Source: Nocardiopsis quinghaiensis (lineage in GTDB: Bacteria; Actinomycetota; Actinomycetes; Streptosporangiales; Streptosporangiaceae). From it: a stretch of DNA of 64,000 nt. Each line of letters opens with the position of its first letter. Within the stretch, counting starts at the first letter, position 1. The DNA lies in the NCBI RefSeq assembly GCF_008638365.1, contig NZ_VWVU01000007.1, forward strand, positions 1-64,000. The letters run 5' to 3'. The notes under the pieces were generated by a model that saw only the letters and a program-made list of their open reading frames with translations, did not search any database and was not told where the DNA came from. The translations under genes and the position numbers were made by a program. Below, piece by piece: positions 1 through 8,248 of the stretch.

Positions 1-63
1 CTCCAGGAGTCGTGCGGTGGTGTCGTAGAGTGCACGGGCGAGGGAGTTCAGGTCTTGCGTCAC
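1..63 (-). CDS. N-terminal fragment of a possible IS-type transposase (cut by window edge)
   Basis: Only 21 codons are inside the window: a GTG start at 61-63 reading leftward off the edge. The peptide starts MTQDLNSLARALYDTTARLL, and its L-A-x-A-L-Y pattern resembles, from memory, the start of actinobacterial transposases of the IS982/IS4 type. A GAGG-rich stretch upstream could serve as ribosome binding site. A 10-bp inverted repeat (37-46 and 78-87, loop 31 nt) spans the start region and would fold the translation start into a stem, as often seen where insertion sequences limit their own expression. Too little sequence is present to be certain; it could equally be an unrelated short protein. 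Confidence 0.3.
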   Translation of the reverse strand, partial: MTQDLNSLARALYDTTARLLE

Positions 64-133
64 AACATGACCATGGGCTCCCTCGCCTCATGCTCAGACC
101 ATGCACCCCTTGGAATTACTCATCTAGAGTTCT

Positions 134-415
134 GTGGTGATTCTCATCGACACACCTCTCTGGCCCGGGCCGCGCGGCTGGCTGTTCGCCCACCTGGTCA
201 GCGACCGCTCCCACGAGGAGCTGCACGCCTTCGTCCGCGCGCTCGGCGTGGACCCGCGCGCGTTCGACCGCGACCACTACGACATTCCCGAGCACCTGCA
301 CGCCCGCGCCCTGGAACTGGGCGCCGAGCACGTCGGCAGCCGCGAGCTGGTCACCCGTCTGCGCGCGTCGGGGCTGCGGCGGCCCAAGGCCGCACGGGCG
401 CGCGACCGCGCCTGA
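134..415 (+). CDS. DUF4031 family protein
   Basis: A 93-residue cytoplasmic protein of unknown function. It begins MVILIDTPLWPGPRGWLFAHLVSD and contains the SHEELHAFVRALGV and FDRDHYDIPEHLH segments typical of DUF4031, a small actinobacterial family with conserved Asp, His and Tyr residues. The GTG at 134 is chosen because it gives the full family N-terminus; a second GTG follows immediately and the ribosome binding site is poor (CTAGAG only). The length is normal for the family. It stands alone between the edge element and a convergent HD-domain gene, so context gives no role. Confidence 0.75.
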   Translation: MVILIDTPLWPGPRGWLFAHLVSDRSHEELHAFVRALGVDPRAFDRDHYDIPEHLHARALELGAEHVGSRELVTRLRASGLRRPKAARARDRA

Positions 416-460
416 CCCTCCCGGGCCGCCGGGCGCGCGCCGCCCGGGGCGGAATCCGGT

Positions 461-1153
461 TCAGTGCGGGGGCGGCTCCTCCGGGGGCGGCGCCTCCAAC
501 CGGTCGAGTTCGGCGAGCACGTTCACCCGGGCCCGTGCCTCCCAGCGCGCACGCCCGACCGGGGTGTGGAACAGGTGCGGGGCCTCCAGCAGCGACCGCA
601 GCACCCTGGCACGGCCCGCGCGGAACTCCTCGTCGGAGACGTGTCGGTACTCGGCGCGGACCGCCGTCACGTAGGCCAGGTACCCGTCGGCCGGAGCGGC
701 CAGCACGGACAGGTCGGCGTCGCAGACCACCGCGCCGTCGACGTCCCACATCCCGGGCCGGTGCGTCGCGGTCACCCCGACCAGGCGCGCGACCTCGCGG
801 ACGAACGCGGGCTCGGCCCCCATCAGGGACAGCAGCCGCCCGGCCAGTTCCGCGCTCTCCCTCTCGTCGCGTCCGGGGACCCCCTCGTAGACGGCGTCGT
901 GGAACCAGACCGCGTAGCGGACGCGGTCGGCGTCGCGCGCCTCGTCCCGGAGGAGGTCGACCGCACGCAGAGTGGCCTCCAGGTGGGCGAGCGTGTGGTA
1001 CCGGCGGTGCGGTTCGTTCCAGCGCCCCAGGAGTTCGGCGCCGACCGCCACCGCCTCGGGTGCGTTCCCGGCGAGCCCGCGCCAGGCGGCCTCCAGTCGT
1101 ACCGCGGCCTTCTGGTCCGACGGTGTCGCACCGCCGGGGCTGTGGAAGCTCAT
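461..1153 (-). CDS. HD-domain metal-dependent phosphohydrolase (COG4339-like)
   Basis: A 230-residue cytoplasmic protein of the predicted HD phosphohydrolase family. The motif order fits: YHTLAHLE near residue 53 supplies the first histidine, WFHDAVYEG near residue 83 supplies the HD pair, and CDADLSVLAA near residue 146 supplies the distal aspartate. Such proteins are thought to bind divalent metal and cleave phosphate esters, but the substrate is unknown. The ATG at 1153 is preceded by a GGGGAAG-like site. The C-terminus is rich in proline and glutamate. It lies downstream of the response-regulator gene on the same strand with a 29-nt gap, so it may be read from that transcript. Confidence 0.8.
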   Translation of the reverse strand: MSFHSPGGATPSDQKAAVRLEAAWRGLAGNAPEAVAVGAELLGRWNEPHRRYHTLAHLEATLRAVDLLRDEARDADRVRYAVWFHDAVYEGVPGRDERESAELAGRLLSLMGAEPAFVREVARLVGVTATHRPGMWDVDGAVVCDADLSVLAAPADGYLAYVTAVRAEYRHVSDEEFRAGRARVLRSLLEAPHLFHTPVGRARWEARARVNVLAELDRLEAPPPEEPPPH

Positions 1154-1182
1154 GCCCCCATTCTTCCCCGACCGCCCCGGGC

Positions 1183-1845
1183 TCAGGTGTGGGAGGTGTC
1201 CACGAGTCCGGCCTCGTAGGCGAGGATGGCCGCCTGCACCCTGTTGCGCATCTCCAGACGGTTGAGGATGGCGCTGACGTAGCTCTTGACGGTGCCCTCC
1301 ACCAGGAACAGCCGCTCGGCGATGTCGGCGTTGGACAGCCCCGCGCCCACCAGGGCCAGCACCTCGCGTTCGCGCTGGGTGAGCTCCTCGACCCGGGCCG
1401 AGGCGGCCGCCTCACGGGAGGCCCGGGCCCCGCCGAACCGGGCGATCACCTGCCGTGCCACCTGCGGGGACAGGTAGGCGCCGCCGTCGGCGACGGCGTG
1501 CACCCCGCTGATCAGCTCACGCGGGTCCCCGGCCTTGAGCAGGAAGCCGCCGGCGCCGCCGCCGAGCGCCTGGGAGATGTAGCCGTCCTCACCGAAGGTG
1601 GTGAGGATGACCACGGCGGTGGAGGGCGCGACCCTGCGGATCTCGGCGGTGGCGGCGAGCCCGTCCATCCGGGGCATCCGGATGTCCAGCAGCGCCACGT
1701 CGGGGCGGTGGGAGAGCACCAGTTCGACGGCCTCGCGCCCGTCGGCGGCCTCGGCCACCACCTCGATCTCCGGGTCGCTGCGCATGATCGCCCGCACACC
1801 GGCGCGAATCATCGCCTCGTCGTCGGCGAGCAGCACCCTGATCAC
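1183..1845 (-). CDS. NarL/FixJ-type response regulator
   Basis: Response regulator of about 220 residues. The receiver domain has the acidic pair in RVLLADDE (residues 8-9), the phospho-acceptor Asp54 in ALLDIRMPRMDG, the conserved Thr in VVILTTFGED and Lys in FLLKAGDP. The C-terminal LuxR-type helix-turn-helix contains LTQREREVLALVGAGLSNADIAERLFLVEGTVKSYVSAILNRL. I choose the GTG at 1845 because an AGGAGA site lies 7 nt upstream; an in-frame ATG at 1866 would add seven residues but has no ribosome binding site. The gene follows the histidine-kinase gene by about 40 nt and is surely its partner. DNA targets are unknown. Confidence 0.92.
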   Translation of the reverse strand: MIRVLLADDEAMIRAGVRAIMRSDPEIEVVAEAADGREAVELVLSHRPDVALLDIRMPRMDGLAATAEIRRVAPSTAVVILTTFGEDGYISQALGGGAGGFLLKAGDPRELISGVHAVADGGAYLSPQVARQVIARFGGARASREAAASARVEELTQREREVLALVGAGLSNADIAERLFLVEGTVKSYVSAILNRLEMRNRVQAAILAYEAGLVDTSHT

Positions 1846-1885
1846 GTCTGTTCTCTCCTCTGGCATCCGGTTCGGGGGTCCGTGG

Positions 1886-3493
1886 TCAACGTAGTGGTGC
1901 CTCGCCCTTGGTCAGCAGGCGCCCCTCGGCGAAGCACACCTGGTAGACGACCTCCTCGGCCGCGAAGAACGCGGCGTCACTGCGGTAGTAGCTGCAGACG
2001 GCGCCCTGGGGAACCGCGCCCTCCTCCAGCGTCCGGGCATCCATGTACAGCGAGGCCGTGGGAAGCACCTCCTCCACATCGGCCTGGCTGTCCCCGACCG
2101 TCAGCGAGGCGAACTCCTCCGGGGTCAGCGTGGTCTCCTCCATGCTCCTGGCACCGGTCCAGCCCACGATGAAGACGATCGTCACGGCCGCCATGACCGG
2201 CAGCAGCACCAGGGCCAGCGACCATCCGCGCGCCCTGCGACGGGCGGCCGACTGGAGCTGGTCGATCTCGGCGTCCTCCTCCGTCGAGGGCTCCGCCTCC
2301 ACGGTGCCGTCCAGCGGCATGGCCGCGCAGACCTCCCAGCCGCCGTCGCCGTCCGGCCCCGCGGCGAAGGAGCCCCCGGTCAGGCGGACGCGCTCGCGCA
2401 GGCCGATGAGCCCGCGCCTGCCGCCCTCCTCCGTCTCCGGGAGCCGTCCCCGGGGGGTGGAGTTGACCACCCGGACCTCCACCCGCTCCCCGTTCGCGGT
2501 GAGCCGCACGGTCACCTCGGAGCCGGGCGCGTACTTGGCGGCGTTGGTGAGCGACTCCTGGACGACCCGGTGGACCGCCCGGTCGACCATCGGCGGCAGG
2601 CCGGCGGTGTCGCCCTCGCGGACCAGGTCGACCCGCATCCCGGAGTCGCGGACCCGGCCGACCAGGGCGGCGACGCCCTCGTCCGCGGGGGACGTGGGAA
2701 CGGGTTCGGCGTCGGTGCGCAGCACGCCGATGATCTCCCGCAGGTGCTGGGTGGCGGTGACCGCGGTGGCGCGCAGTTCGGCGGCCGAGCGGCGGTGCTC
2801 CTCCTCCAGGTCGGGGGTGACCTCCAGTGCTCCGGCGCGCAGGGCGATGAGACTGAGCTCGTGGCCCAGGGAGTCGTGCATGTCCTGGGCGATACGGGAC
2901 CGCTCGCGCAACCGGACCTGGTCGACGGTGAGCCGGTGCTCGCGCTGGAGCTGCCTTGCGTGTTCCCAGCCCGCGGTGGCCAGGGCGACGTGCTGGCGCC
3001 GGTAGACGCCCACCAGCCAGGGAAGGACGACGCTGAACGCCATGGTGCTCACGGTGGTGGTCCACACCATCACGTCCTCGGGCCTCGTCAGGGCCGCGGC
3101 GACCAGCCACAGCACGGTGCCGGACACGAAGAGGACCACCGCGGACCGCACGTCGGGCATGCGGCGCCCCACCAGGTAGGCCACGCAGAGCACCAGGACG
3201 CTGAAGCCGTACACCCAGAACGAGCCGAGCAGGGCCACGACCAGGGAGAGCAACGGGTAGAGGCGGCCGAGCACGACGGCCAGGGCGGTCAGCGCGGCGG
3301 CGGCCGCCGCGGCGGCCAGCGCCTCGGTGGCGGCCAGGTTCCCGGAGAGCCGTCGGAAGAGGACCTCCGCCAGGCACAGGGCGGTGATCCCGGTCCCGAA
3401 CAGCACGTCGCGCAGGACGGCGCCCCTGGTGGGCCAACCCGCCAGCGGACGCAGTGCGCGCTGGACGAACGCGCGCGGTTCGGACAGATCCAT
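1886..3493 (-). CDS. Membrane histidine kinase (HisKA_3 type) with extra C-terminal exported domain
   Basis: Sensor kinase of 535 residues paired with the next gene. Residues about 28-170 form a set of membrane helices, followed by a coiled linker and the dimerisation box RIAQDMHDSLGHELSLIALR with the phospho-accepting His206. The ATPase core has the N box VVQESLTNAAKYAPG (residues 310-324) and the GLIGLRERV glycine region (361-369). Unusually the protein continues past the kinase core: a single hydrophobic helix at residues 425-446 and then about 90 residues that should lie outside, with two cysteines (500, 520) and a start LTPEEFASLTVGDSQADVEEVLP that recalls SmpA/BLIP-like folds. The ATG at 3493 starts the membrane region; the open frame extends further upstream without coding character. 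Confidence 0.88.
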   Translation of the reverse strand: MDLSEPRAFVQRALRPLAGWPTRGAVLRDVLFGTGITALCLAEVLFRRLSGNLAATEALAAAAAAAALTALAVVLGRLYPLLSLVVALLGSFWVYGFSVLVLCVAYLVGRRMPDVRSAVVLFVSGTVLWLVAAALTRPEDVMVWTTTVSTMAFSVVLPWLVGVYRRQHVALATAGWEHARQLQREHRLTVDQVRLRERSRIAQDMHDSLGHELSLIALRAGALEVTPDLEEEHRRSAAELRATAVTATQHLREIIGVLRTDAEPVPTSPADEGVAALVGRVRDSGMRVDLVREGDTAGLPPMVDRAVHRVVQESLTNAAKYAPGSEVTVRLTANGERVEVRVVNSTPRGRLPETEEGGRRGLIGLRERVRLTGGSFAAGPDGDGGWEVCAAMPLDGTVEAEPSTEEDAEIDQLQSAARRRARGWSLALVLLPVMAAVTIVFIVGWTGARSMEETTLTPEEFASLTVGDSQADVEEVLPTASLYMDARTLEEGAVPQGAVCSYYRSDAAFFAAEEVVYQVCFAEGRLLTKGEAPLR

Positions 3494-3746
3494 GCCGGTG
3501 AACCTACACACTCCGCCGGTGGGGCGGCACTGTCGAAAGTCAAGGTGGCGGTCCGGCCTCCTACCTCCGCCGGTACGCCCGGCCCTCCCCCGCCTGCGGT
3601 GCCTCGCGGGGAGAGGAGGCGGGAACCGGGACCACCACCGGGAACCGGCCATATCATGGGATGAATTTCGGCCCCTCCCCGATTGCCCGCGCCGTACCGC
3701 CGTGCTGGAATCCGAGAGGCGGGAACCACAACAGGACGAGGAACGG

Positions 3747-5006
3747 ATGTCACCACTGCAGACCCTGCGGCGCATGCACGACATCGCCGGGTGGCCGCTG
3801 CTCCTGACCACCTTCCTGGCCCGCCTGCCCATCTCCATGTCCCTGATCGGGCTGCTCACCCTGGTCACCACCACGACCGGCAGCGTGGCCGCGGCCGGTG
3901 CGGTGACCGGCGCCTTCGCCCTCGGCGAGACCGTGGGCGGCCCCGTCATCGCCCGTTTCGCCGACCGGCACGGGCAGCGGGTCCCCGTGCTGGCCACCGC
4001 GCTCGTGGACGCGGTACTGATCACCGTGCTCGTCTACGCCGTCCTGGCCGGCGCCTCCGCTCCCGCCCTGATCGCGCTGGCCGCCGTGACGGGCATGTGC
4101 ATGCCCCAGATCGGTCCCATGGCCCGCACTCGCTGGGTGGTGCTGATCCGGCGGGGCGGGCAGCGGGGCGTGCAGCGGGAGCGCTCCCTGTCGGCGGCCA
4201 TGTCGGTCGAGGGGGTGCTGGACGAGGCCGCGTTCGTCCTCGGTCCCGCGCTGGTGGGCCTGCTCACCGTGGCCTTCTCGCCGTCGGCGAGCGTACTGGG
4301 CGCCGCGGTGCTCATCGGCCTCTTCGGGTCCGCGTTCGCCCTGCACCCCACCGCACCGCCCGGGGCCCCTCCCGCACCCGGCGCCGAGGGCCGCATCGCC
4401 ACGCCCGCGCTGCTGGTGCTGGCCGTCCCCATGTTCTGCCAGGGCCTCTTCTTCGGCGGCATGTCCACCGGTGTGACCGCGTTCGCCGCCGGCTCCGGGT
4501 ACGGCGACCTGTCCGGGCTGATGTACGCGGTGATGGGCGCCAGCAGCGCCGCCGCGGGGCTGATGATGGCCTCCCTGCCCGTGGGGCTGGCCCTCACGGT
4601 GCGCACCCGCATCGCGGCGGGCGCGCTGTTCCTGCTCACGCTGCCGCTGTACCTGGACCACGGCGCGGCCAGCCTGGCGGCGGCCGTCTTCGTGCTGGGC
4701 GCGGCGATCGGCCCGCACATCGTGAGCCTGTTCGGACTGATCGAGCGGGCCGCTCCGGCCAGCCGCCTGTCCCAGTCGATGGCCGTCATCCTGAGCTGCC
4801 TGATCCTGGGCCAGGCGCTGGGGTCGACGGCCTCGGGCGTACTCGCCGACGCCCACGGCCACCAGGGGGCGTTCGTCCTGGCCACCCTGGGAGGACTGGT
4901 CTCCTTCGCGGTGACCGCTCTGGTCATGCGCACCCGCTGGTACGGCCCCGCGGAGAGCGGATCGCCCTCCCCCGCGGCGTTGACGGAGCCCACCTCGGAA
5001 GGCTGA
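3747..5006 (+). CDS. MFS transporter
   Basis: A 419-residue integral membrane protein of the major facilitator superfamily, with about 12 hydrophobic segments (e.g. ISMSLIGLLTLVTTTT near residue 30 and an Ala/Gly-rich fold throughout). The loop FADRHGQRVPVLATALVDA after helix 2 matches the MFS motif A region, and the protein has the look of actinobacterial drug/proton antiporters. The ATG at 3747 has a GAGGA site 5 nt upstream. It is divergent from the two-component genes across about 250 bases, which makes regulation by that system plausible but unproven. Substrate cannot be named. Confidence 0.85.
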   Translation: MSPLQTLRRMHDIAGWPLLLTTFLARLPISMSLIGLLTLVTTTTGSVAAAGAVTGAFALGETVGGPVIARFADRHGQRVPVLATALVDAVLITVLVYAVLAGASAPALIALAAVTGMCMPQIGPMARTRWVVLIRRGGQRGVQRERSLSAAMSVEGVLDEAAFVLGPALVGLLTVAFSPSASVLGAAVLIGLFGSAFALHPTAPPGAPPAPGAEGRIATPALLVLAVPMFCQGLFFGGMSTGVTAFAAGSGYGDLSGLMYAVMGASSAAAGLMMASLPVGLALTVRTRIAAGALFLLTLPLYLDHGAASLAAAVFVLGAAIGPHIVSLFGLIERAAPASRLSQSMAVILSCLILGQALGSTASGVLADAHGHQGAFVLATLGGLVSFAVTALVMRTRWYGPAESGSPSPAALTEPTSEG

Positions 5007-5102
5007 GAACAACACCTTGCACGAACAGGGTGATCCCGGGAACATCGGGCGTTAAACCCGCGTTAAAGAGTCGCCCATCATTCAGACTCAGACCTAGGCT
5101 CA

Positions 5103-5570
5103 ATGATCGTGCTCGATCTACTGGCCACCATCGGCCCCCGCCGCAAAGAGGTGCCCGTGCCACAGCTCAACGGGCTCGCCCGCGTCACTCTGTCGGTCCG
5201 CGACCGCGACGAGAGTGTGCGCTTCTACCGCACGGTCCTGGGGTTCCAGGTCCTGGGCAAGCGCGACCACGAGGGCACACGGCGCACCGAGTGCCAACAT
5301 CCGACCTCGGGACTGCTGCTGGCGCTCATCCAGCACCGAGACAACTTCAAGGGCAGGTTCGACCGCAGACACTGCGGTCTGGACCGCCTCACCATGGGTG
5401 TCGCCAACCTGGGCGAACTGGAGGCCTGGGAGGAGCGCTTCGCGGAGATGGATGTGGAGCACTCCCCGGTGATGCACGGCGTGGAGGGCTCCACTCTGCT
5501 CTTCTACGATCCGGACGGCACCGAACTGGCCCTGTTCGCCCACGCCGAGCTCGAAGCCGACGACGGCTGA
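5103..5570 (+). CDS. VOC-family (glyoxalase/dioxygenase-fold) protein
   Basis: A small protein of the vicinal oxygen chelate superfamily, 155 residues if the ATG at 5103 is used. The two beta-alpha-beta modules are visible: ARVTLSVRDRDESVRFYRTVLGFQVLG, then HCGLDRLTMGVANLGELEAWEERFAEM and VEGSTLLFYDPDGTELALFAH. The metal-binding set usually includes an early His or Gln and the late Glu in GTELALF; the early position here is not obvious, so enzyme activity is unsure. GTG codons at 5151 or 5157 are alternative starts that give the core domain without the first 16-18 residues. It lies after the MFS gene by about 100 bases. Confidence 0.78.
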   Translation: MIVLDLLATIGPRRKEVPVPQLNGLARVTLSVRDRDESVRFYRTVLGFQVLGKRDHEGTRRTECQHPTSGLLLALIQHRDNFKGRFDRRHCGLDRLTMGVANLGELEAWEERFAEMDVEHSPVMHGVEGSTLLFYDPDGTELALFAHAELEADDG

Positions 5571-5588
5571 GGACCCGGGGGACGGGCC

Positions 5589-5615
5589 GGTGGGCGCGTA
5601 CGGACACCGCCCACC
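5589..5615. terminator. Bidirectional hairpin between VOC and DeoR genes
   Basis: An 8-bp perfect stem, GGTGGGCG (5589-5596) with CGCCCACC (5608-5615), and an 11-nt loop lie between two convergent genes. There is no U-tract, as usual in GC-rich actinobacteria. Confidence 0.5.
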
Positions 5616-5633
5616 ACCCCGCGGGGGCGTCCC

Positions 5634-6404
5634 CTACTCCACCCCGACCAGCTTCAGGCGCACGTCGCGCTCGGCCAGATCGTCCACGGCGGAGCGCGGC
5701 AGCCGGTCGTCGGTGATGATCAGGTCGAAATCCTCCAGGCTGGCCACTCTGAAGGTGCCGAACTTGCCGTACTTGGTGCTGTCGACGGTGAGCACGCTCT
5801 TGGAGGCGATCCGCAGCAGCGCCTGTTTGGCGACCACCTTGGCCTCCGAGGGTGTGGTCGACCCGCGCTCGGCGTCCCAGGAACTGCTGGCGATGAAGGC
5901 CAGGTCCACGTTCACCTGGCGCAGGAAGTCGGCGGTGAAGCGGCCGACCGAGGAGTGGTCGGAGTGCGAGACCATGCCGCCGGTGTGGATCAGCTCGATC
6001 CCCGGGTACTCCATCAGGTGGCCGACGACGTTGAAGTCGCTGGTGATGACGGTCAGGCCGACCTTGTCGGTCAGCAGGGGGACCATCTGCAGCGTGGTCG
6101 TGCCCGCGTCCAGGTAGATGGTGAAGTTCTCCCGGACCAGGTCGGCCGCGGCCCGTGCTATGGCCCGCTTGGCGGGTACCTCCAGCTGGGCCTTGGCCAG
6201 GTAGGAGGGCTCGCTCTTGAGCCGCGCCGCCAGCCGCACCCCGCCGGTGACCGACAGGACCTTGCCGTCGTTCTCCAGCGCCTGGATGTCGCGCCGCACC
6301 GTCATGTGGGATACGGACAGCATCGACGTGAGCTCGTTGATGCTCAGCACGTGGCGCTCCTGGAGGAGCTTGAGGATGTGCTCTCGTCGTTGGTCCGGAA
6401 TCAT
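5634..6404 (-). CDS. DeoR/GlpR-family transcriptional regulator
   Basis: A 256-residue regulator. Residues 3-58 are the DeoR helix-turn-helix (REHILKLLQERHVLSINELTSMLSVSHMTVRRDIQALENDGKVLSVTGGVRL). The rest is the DeoR C-terminal sensor domain, related to sugar-phosphate isomerases, with the IYLDAGTTTLQMVPLL phosphate-binding loop, VITSDFNVVGHLMEY and a D-x-x-K-x-G-like VDSTKYGKFGTF segment. Members sense phosphorylated sugars or glycerol 3-phosphate. The ATG at 6404 begins MIPDQRREHIL, the canonical family start. It is divergent from a glycerophosphodiester phosphodiesterase-like gene 243 bases away, so a glycerol-phosphate role is an attractive inference. Confidence 0.88.
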   Translation of the reverse strand: MIPDQRREHILKLLQERHVLSINELTSMLSVSHMTVRRDIQALENDGKVLSVTGGVRLAARLKSEPSYLAKAQLEVPAKRAIARAAADLVRENFTIYLDAGTTTLQMVPLLTDKVGLTVITSDFNVVGHLMEYPGIELIHTGGMVSHSDHSSVGRFTADFLRQVNVDLAFIASSSWDAERGSTTPSEAKVVAKQALLRIASKSVLTVDSTKYGKFGTFRVASLEDFDLIITDDRLPRSAVDDLAERDVRLKLVGVE

Positions 6405-6647
6405 CGTTCGCCTCACACTCAGGGGACGGCCATGGGAACGCCGTGCGGTCACGACGCCGTGTAACAAAGTTTCCCAGTTCACCGCACCGCGTCGGCGCCC
6501 GCACGACGTGAGTCCGCTCGCAATCGCGTACGCCGCGCGCCCGCGCGCCGCCCCGTGCGGGAACCGGCCCGACCGTCCGGGTCACCCCGGTGGACGTTTT
6601 TCCTGTTTACACCACGTGAAGCGAAAGTCTTTGCCACCCTTGGCACC

Positions 6648-7367
6648 ATGACGTTGTCCATCGCACTACGCGGAGACACCGCACGCTTCCCGGGGAACAC
6701 CCTTCCGGCCCTGCGTTCAGCCTTGCGTGCCGGGGCGGACCTGGTCAAGATCGACGTCCACCTGACCTTCGACGGGTACCTCGTACTGATCGACGAACGA
6801 ACCGTGGCCACCGCCGGTCCCCCGGCCCGGCCCGTGGGCGAGTCGACCCTGGCCGAGCTGGTCGCCGCCCGCGCCGACGTGGAACGGCGCGTGCCCACCC
6901 TCATGGAAGTCCTGGCCGAGTTCGAGGGCGACGGCCCCCCTCCCCTGCTCGTGGACGCCGGCGCGCCGGAGACCGCGCTCGCCGCGGACACCCTGCTGCG
7001 CGGACGCGGGTTCGGTGACCAGGTGCTCTTCACCGGTTCCTCCGAGACCCTCGGCGCACTGCGTGCCCGCAGCCCCGACGCCCGGCTGATGCTGGCCTGG
7101 GACCAGCCGGGGCTGCCTCCCGAGGACGTGACCCGGTCCCTGCGCCCGAACTTCCTCGGTGCGCACCACACACTGCTGACCCGGGAATTGGTCGAAGAAA
7201 TACACCGTTCCGGTTGTCTCGTCACGGCCTGGACGGTGAACGACTTTCCCGAAATGGCGCGCGTGATGGGAATCGGCGTGGACGCACTCGCCACGGAGCG
7301 GATCGGGGACCTGGCGTCGCCGACCACGGGTCGCGAACGGGGTGAACCGGCCCCCGAACCGGCCTGA
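6648..7367 (+). CDS. Glycerophosphodiester phosphodiesterase-family protein, catalytic site doubtful
   Basis: A 239-residue cytoplasmic protein with the GDPD TIM-barrel layout: ALRGDTARFPGNTLPALRSALRAGADLVKIDVHLTFDGYLVLIDERTVATAG near the N-terminus and TAWTVNDFPEMARVMGIGVDALATERI near the C-terminus. In active enzymes the first segment reads H-R-G with E-N-T, then E-x-D and H-D. Here the positions read LRGD, GNT, KIDVH and IDERT, so the catalytic His, the E of ENT, the Glu of E-x-D and the second His are replaced. It may be a non-catalytic or altered member. The ATG at 6648 is chosen because residues match the family from there on. It is divergent from the DeoR gene and may be its target. 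Confidence 0.75.
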   Translation: MTLSIALRGDTARFPGNTLPALRSALRAGADLVKIDVHLTFDGYLVLIDERTVATAGPPARPVGESTLAELVAARADVERRVPTLMEVLAEFEGDGPPPLLVDAGAPETALAADTLLRGRGFGDQVLFTGSSETLGALRARSPDARLMLAWDQPGLPPEDVTRSLRPNFLGAHHTLLTRELVEEIHRSGCLVTAWTVNDFPEMARVMGIGVDALATERIGDLASPTTGRERGEPAPEPA

Positions 7368-7545
7368 CGCGGACCGAACACCCCAGGTGAACGGGCGCCC
7401 GCCGAGGGCGGATCCCCGGCCTCTCCGCCCCGTGCGGCCGTCGGAGAACGCGCGGTACCAAGCGCACCGAATTTCGCCATTCCACGCTTTTTGTCGGAGT
7501 AGCGCGGATACTCTCGAAAACAATGACCCACCGGGTGAGGAGCAC

Positions 7546-8217
7546 ATGCCCTCGCTCCCCCTCAAAGGCGTATTCCAAGCGATGAGACACCACCGCATGA
7601 CGGCCGAAACCTCCCCTCACGCGCTCCGCACCACGGCCCCCGTCCTGGACTGCGCCGCGCGCCTGTTCGCCGAACACGGACCGCGGGGCCTGGCCATGTC
7701 CGCGCTGACCCGTCGTATCTCGGCCGAGACCGGGGCCGACGCCGCATCGCTCAGACGCGCCTTTCCCACGCGGTTCGACCTGGCCTACGCCGTCGTGCTC
7801 CGTTCCACCCGGGAGCGGGTCAACGGACAACTGGCCGCGGACCAGCCCGGCCGACCCCCCGTCGAACGCATGTCGTCCCTGGTCAGAAGACACGTGGAGA
7901 TCGGTTGGAAACACCGCGCGACGACCTCGCTGGCGCACGAGATACTACCGACGCTGCGGGCCATCCATCCGACCCGCCACCGCGAGGTCAACTCGCTGGC
8001 CCGGGTCTACCGCGAGCACGTCCGCGGGATCATCGTGGACGGCCTGGTCGCGGGCGCCTTCGGGGTACGCGAACCCGGGCGGGCCGCCGACGAGGTGCTG
8101 GCGACCTTCGACTCCCTGCTGTACTGGTACGACCCCGATGCCGGGCTGAGCCTGGACGGCCTCGGCGCCATCTACGTGGACCTGGTACTCCACCACCACC
8201 TGGGGCACCCGCGCTGA
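7546..8217 (+). CDS. TetR-family transcriptional regulator
   Basis: A 223-residue regulator. The N-terminal helix-turn-helix covers about residues 27-70 (VLDCAARLFAEHGPRGLAMSALTRRISAETGADAASLRRAFPTRFDLAYAVV), in the usual TetR arrangement with a slightly degenerate recognition helix. The C-terminal part (SSLVRRHVEIGWKHRATTSLAHEILPTLRAIHPTRHREVNSLARVYREHVRGII) resembles the ligand domain of KstR2-like TetR proteins. The ATG at 7546 has a strong GTGAGGAG site 4 nt upstream. It is convergent with the secreted SGNH gene and no obvious target gene adjoins it. Ligand unknown. Confidence 0.82.
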   Translation: MPSLPLKGVFQAMRHHRMTAETSPHALRTTAPVLDCAARLFAEHGPRGLAMSALTRRISAETGADAASLRRAFPTRFDLAYAVVLRSTRERVNGQLAADQPGRPPVERMSSLVRRHVEIGWKHRATTSLAHEILPTLRAIHPTRHREVNSLARVYREHVRGIIVDGLVAGAFGVREPGRAADEVLATFDSLLYWYDPDAGLSLDGLGAIYVDLVLHHHLGHPR

Positions 8218-8248
8218 CCCGCCCTCCTCGGTCGGTGCACGCCACGTC

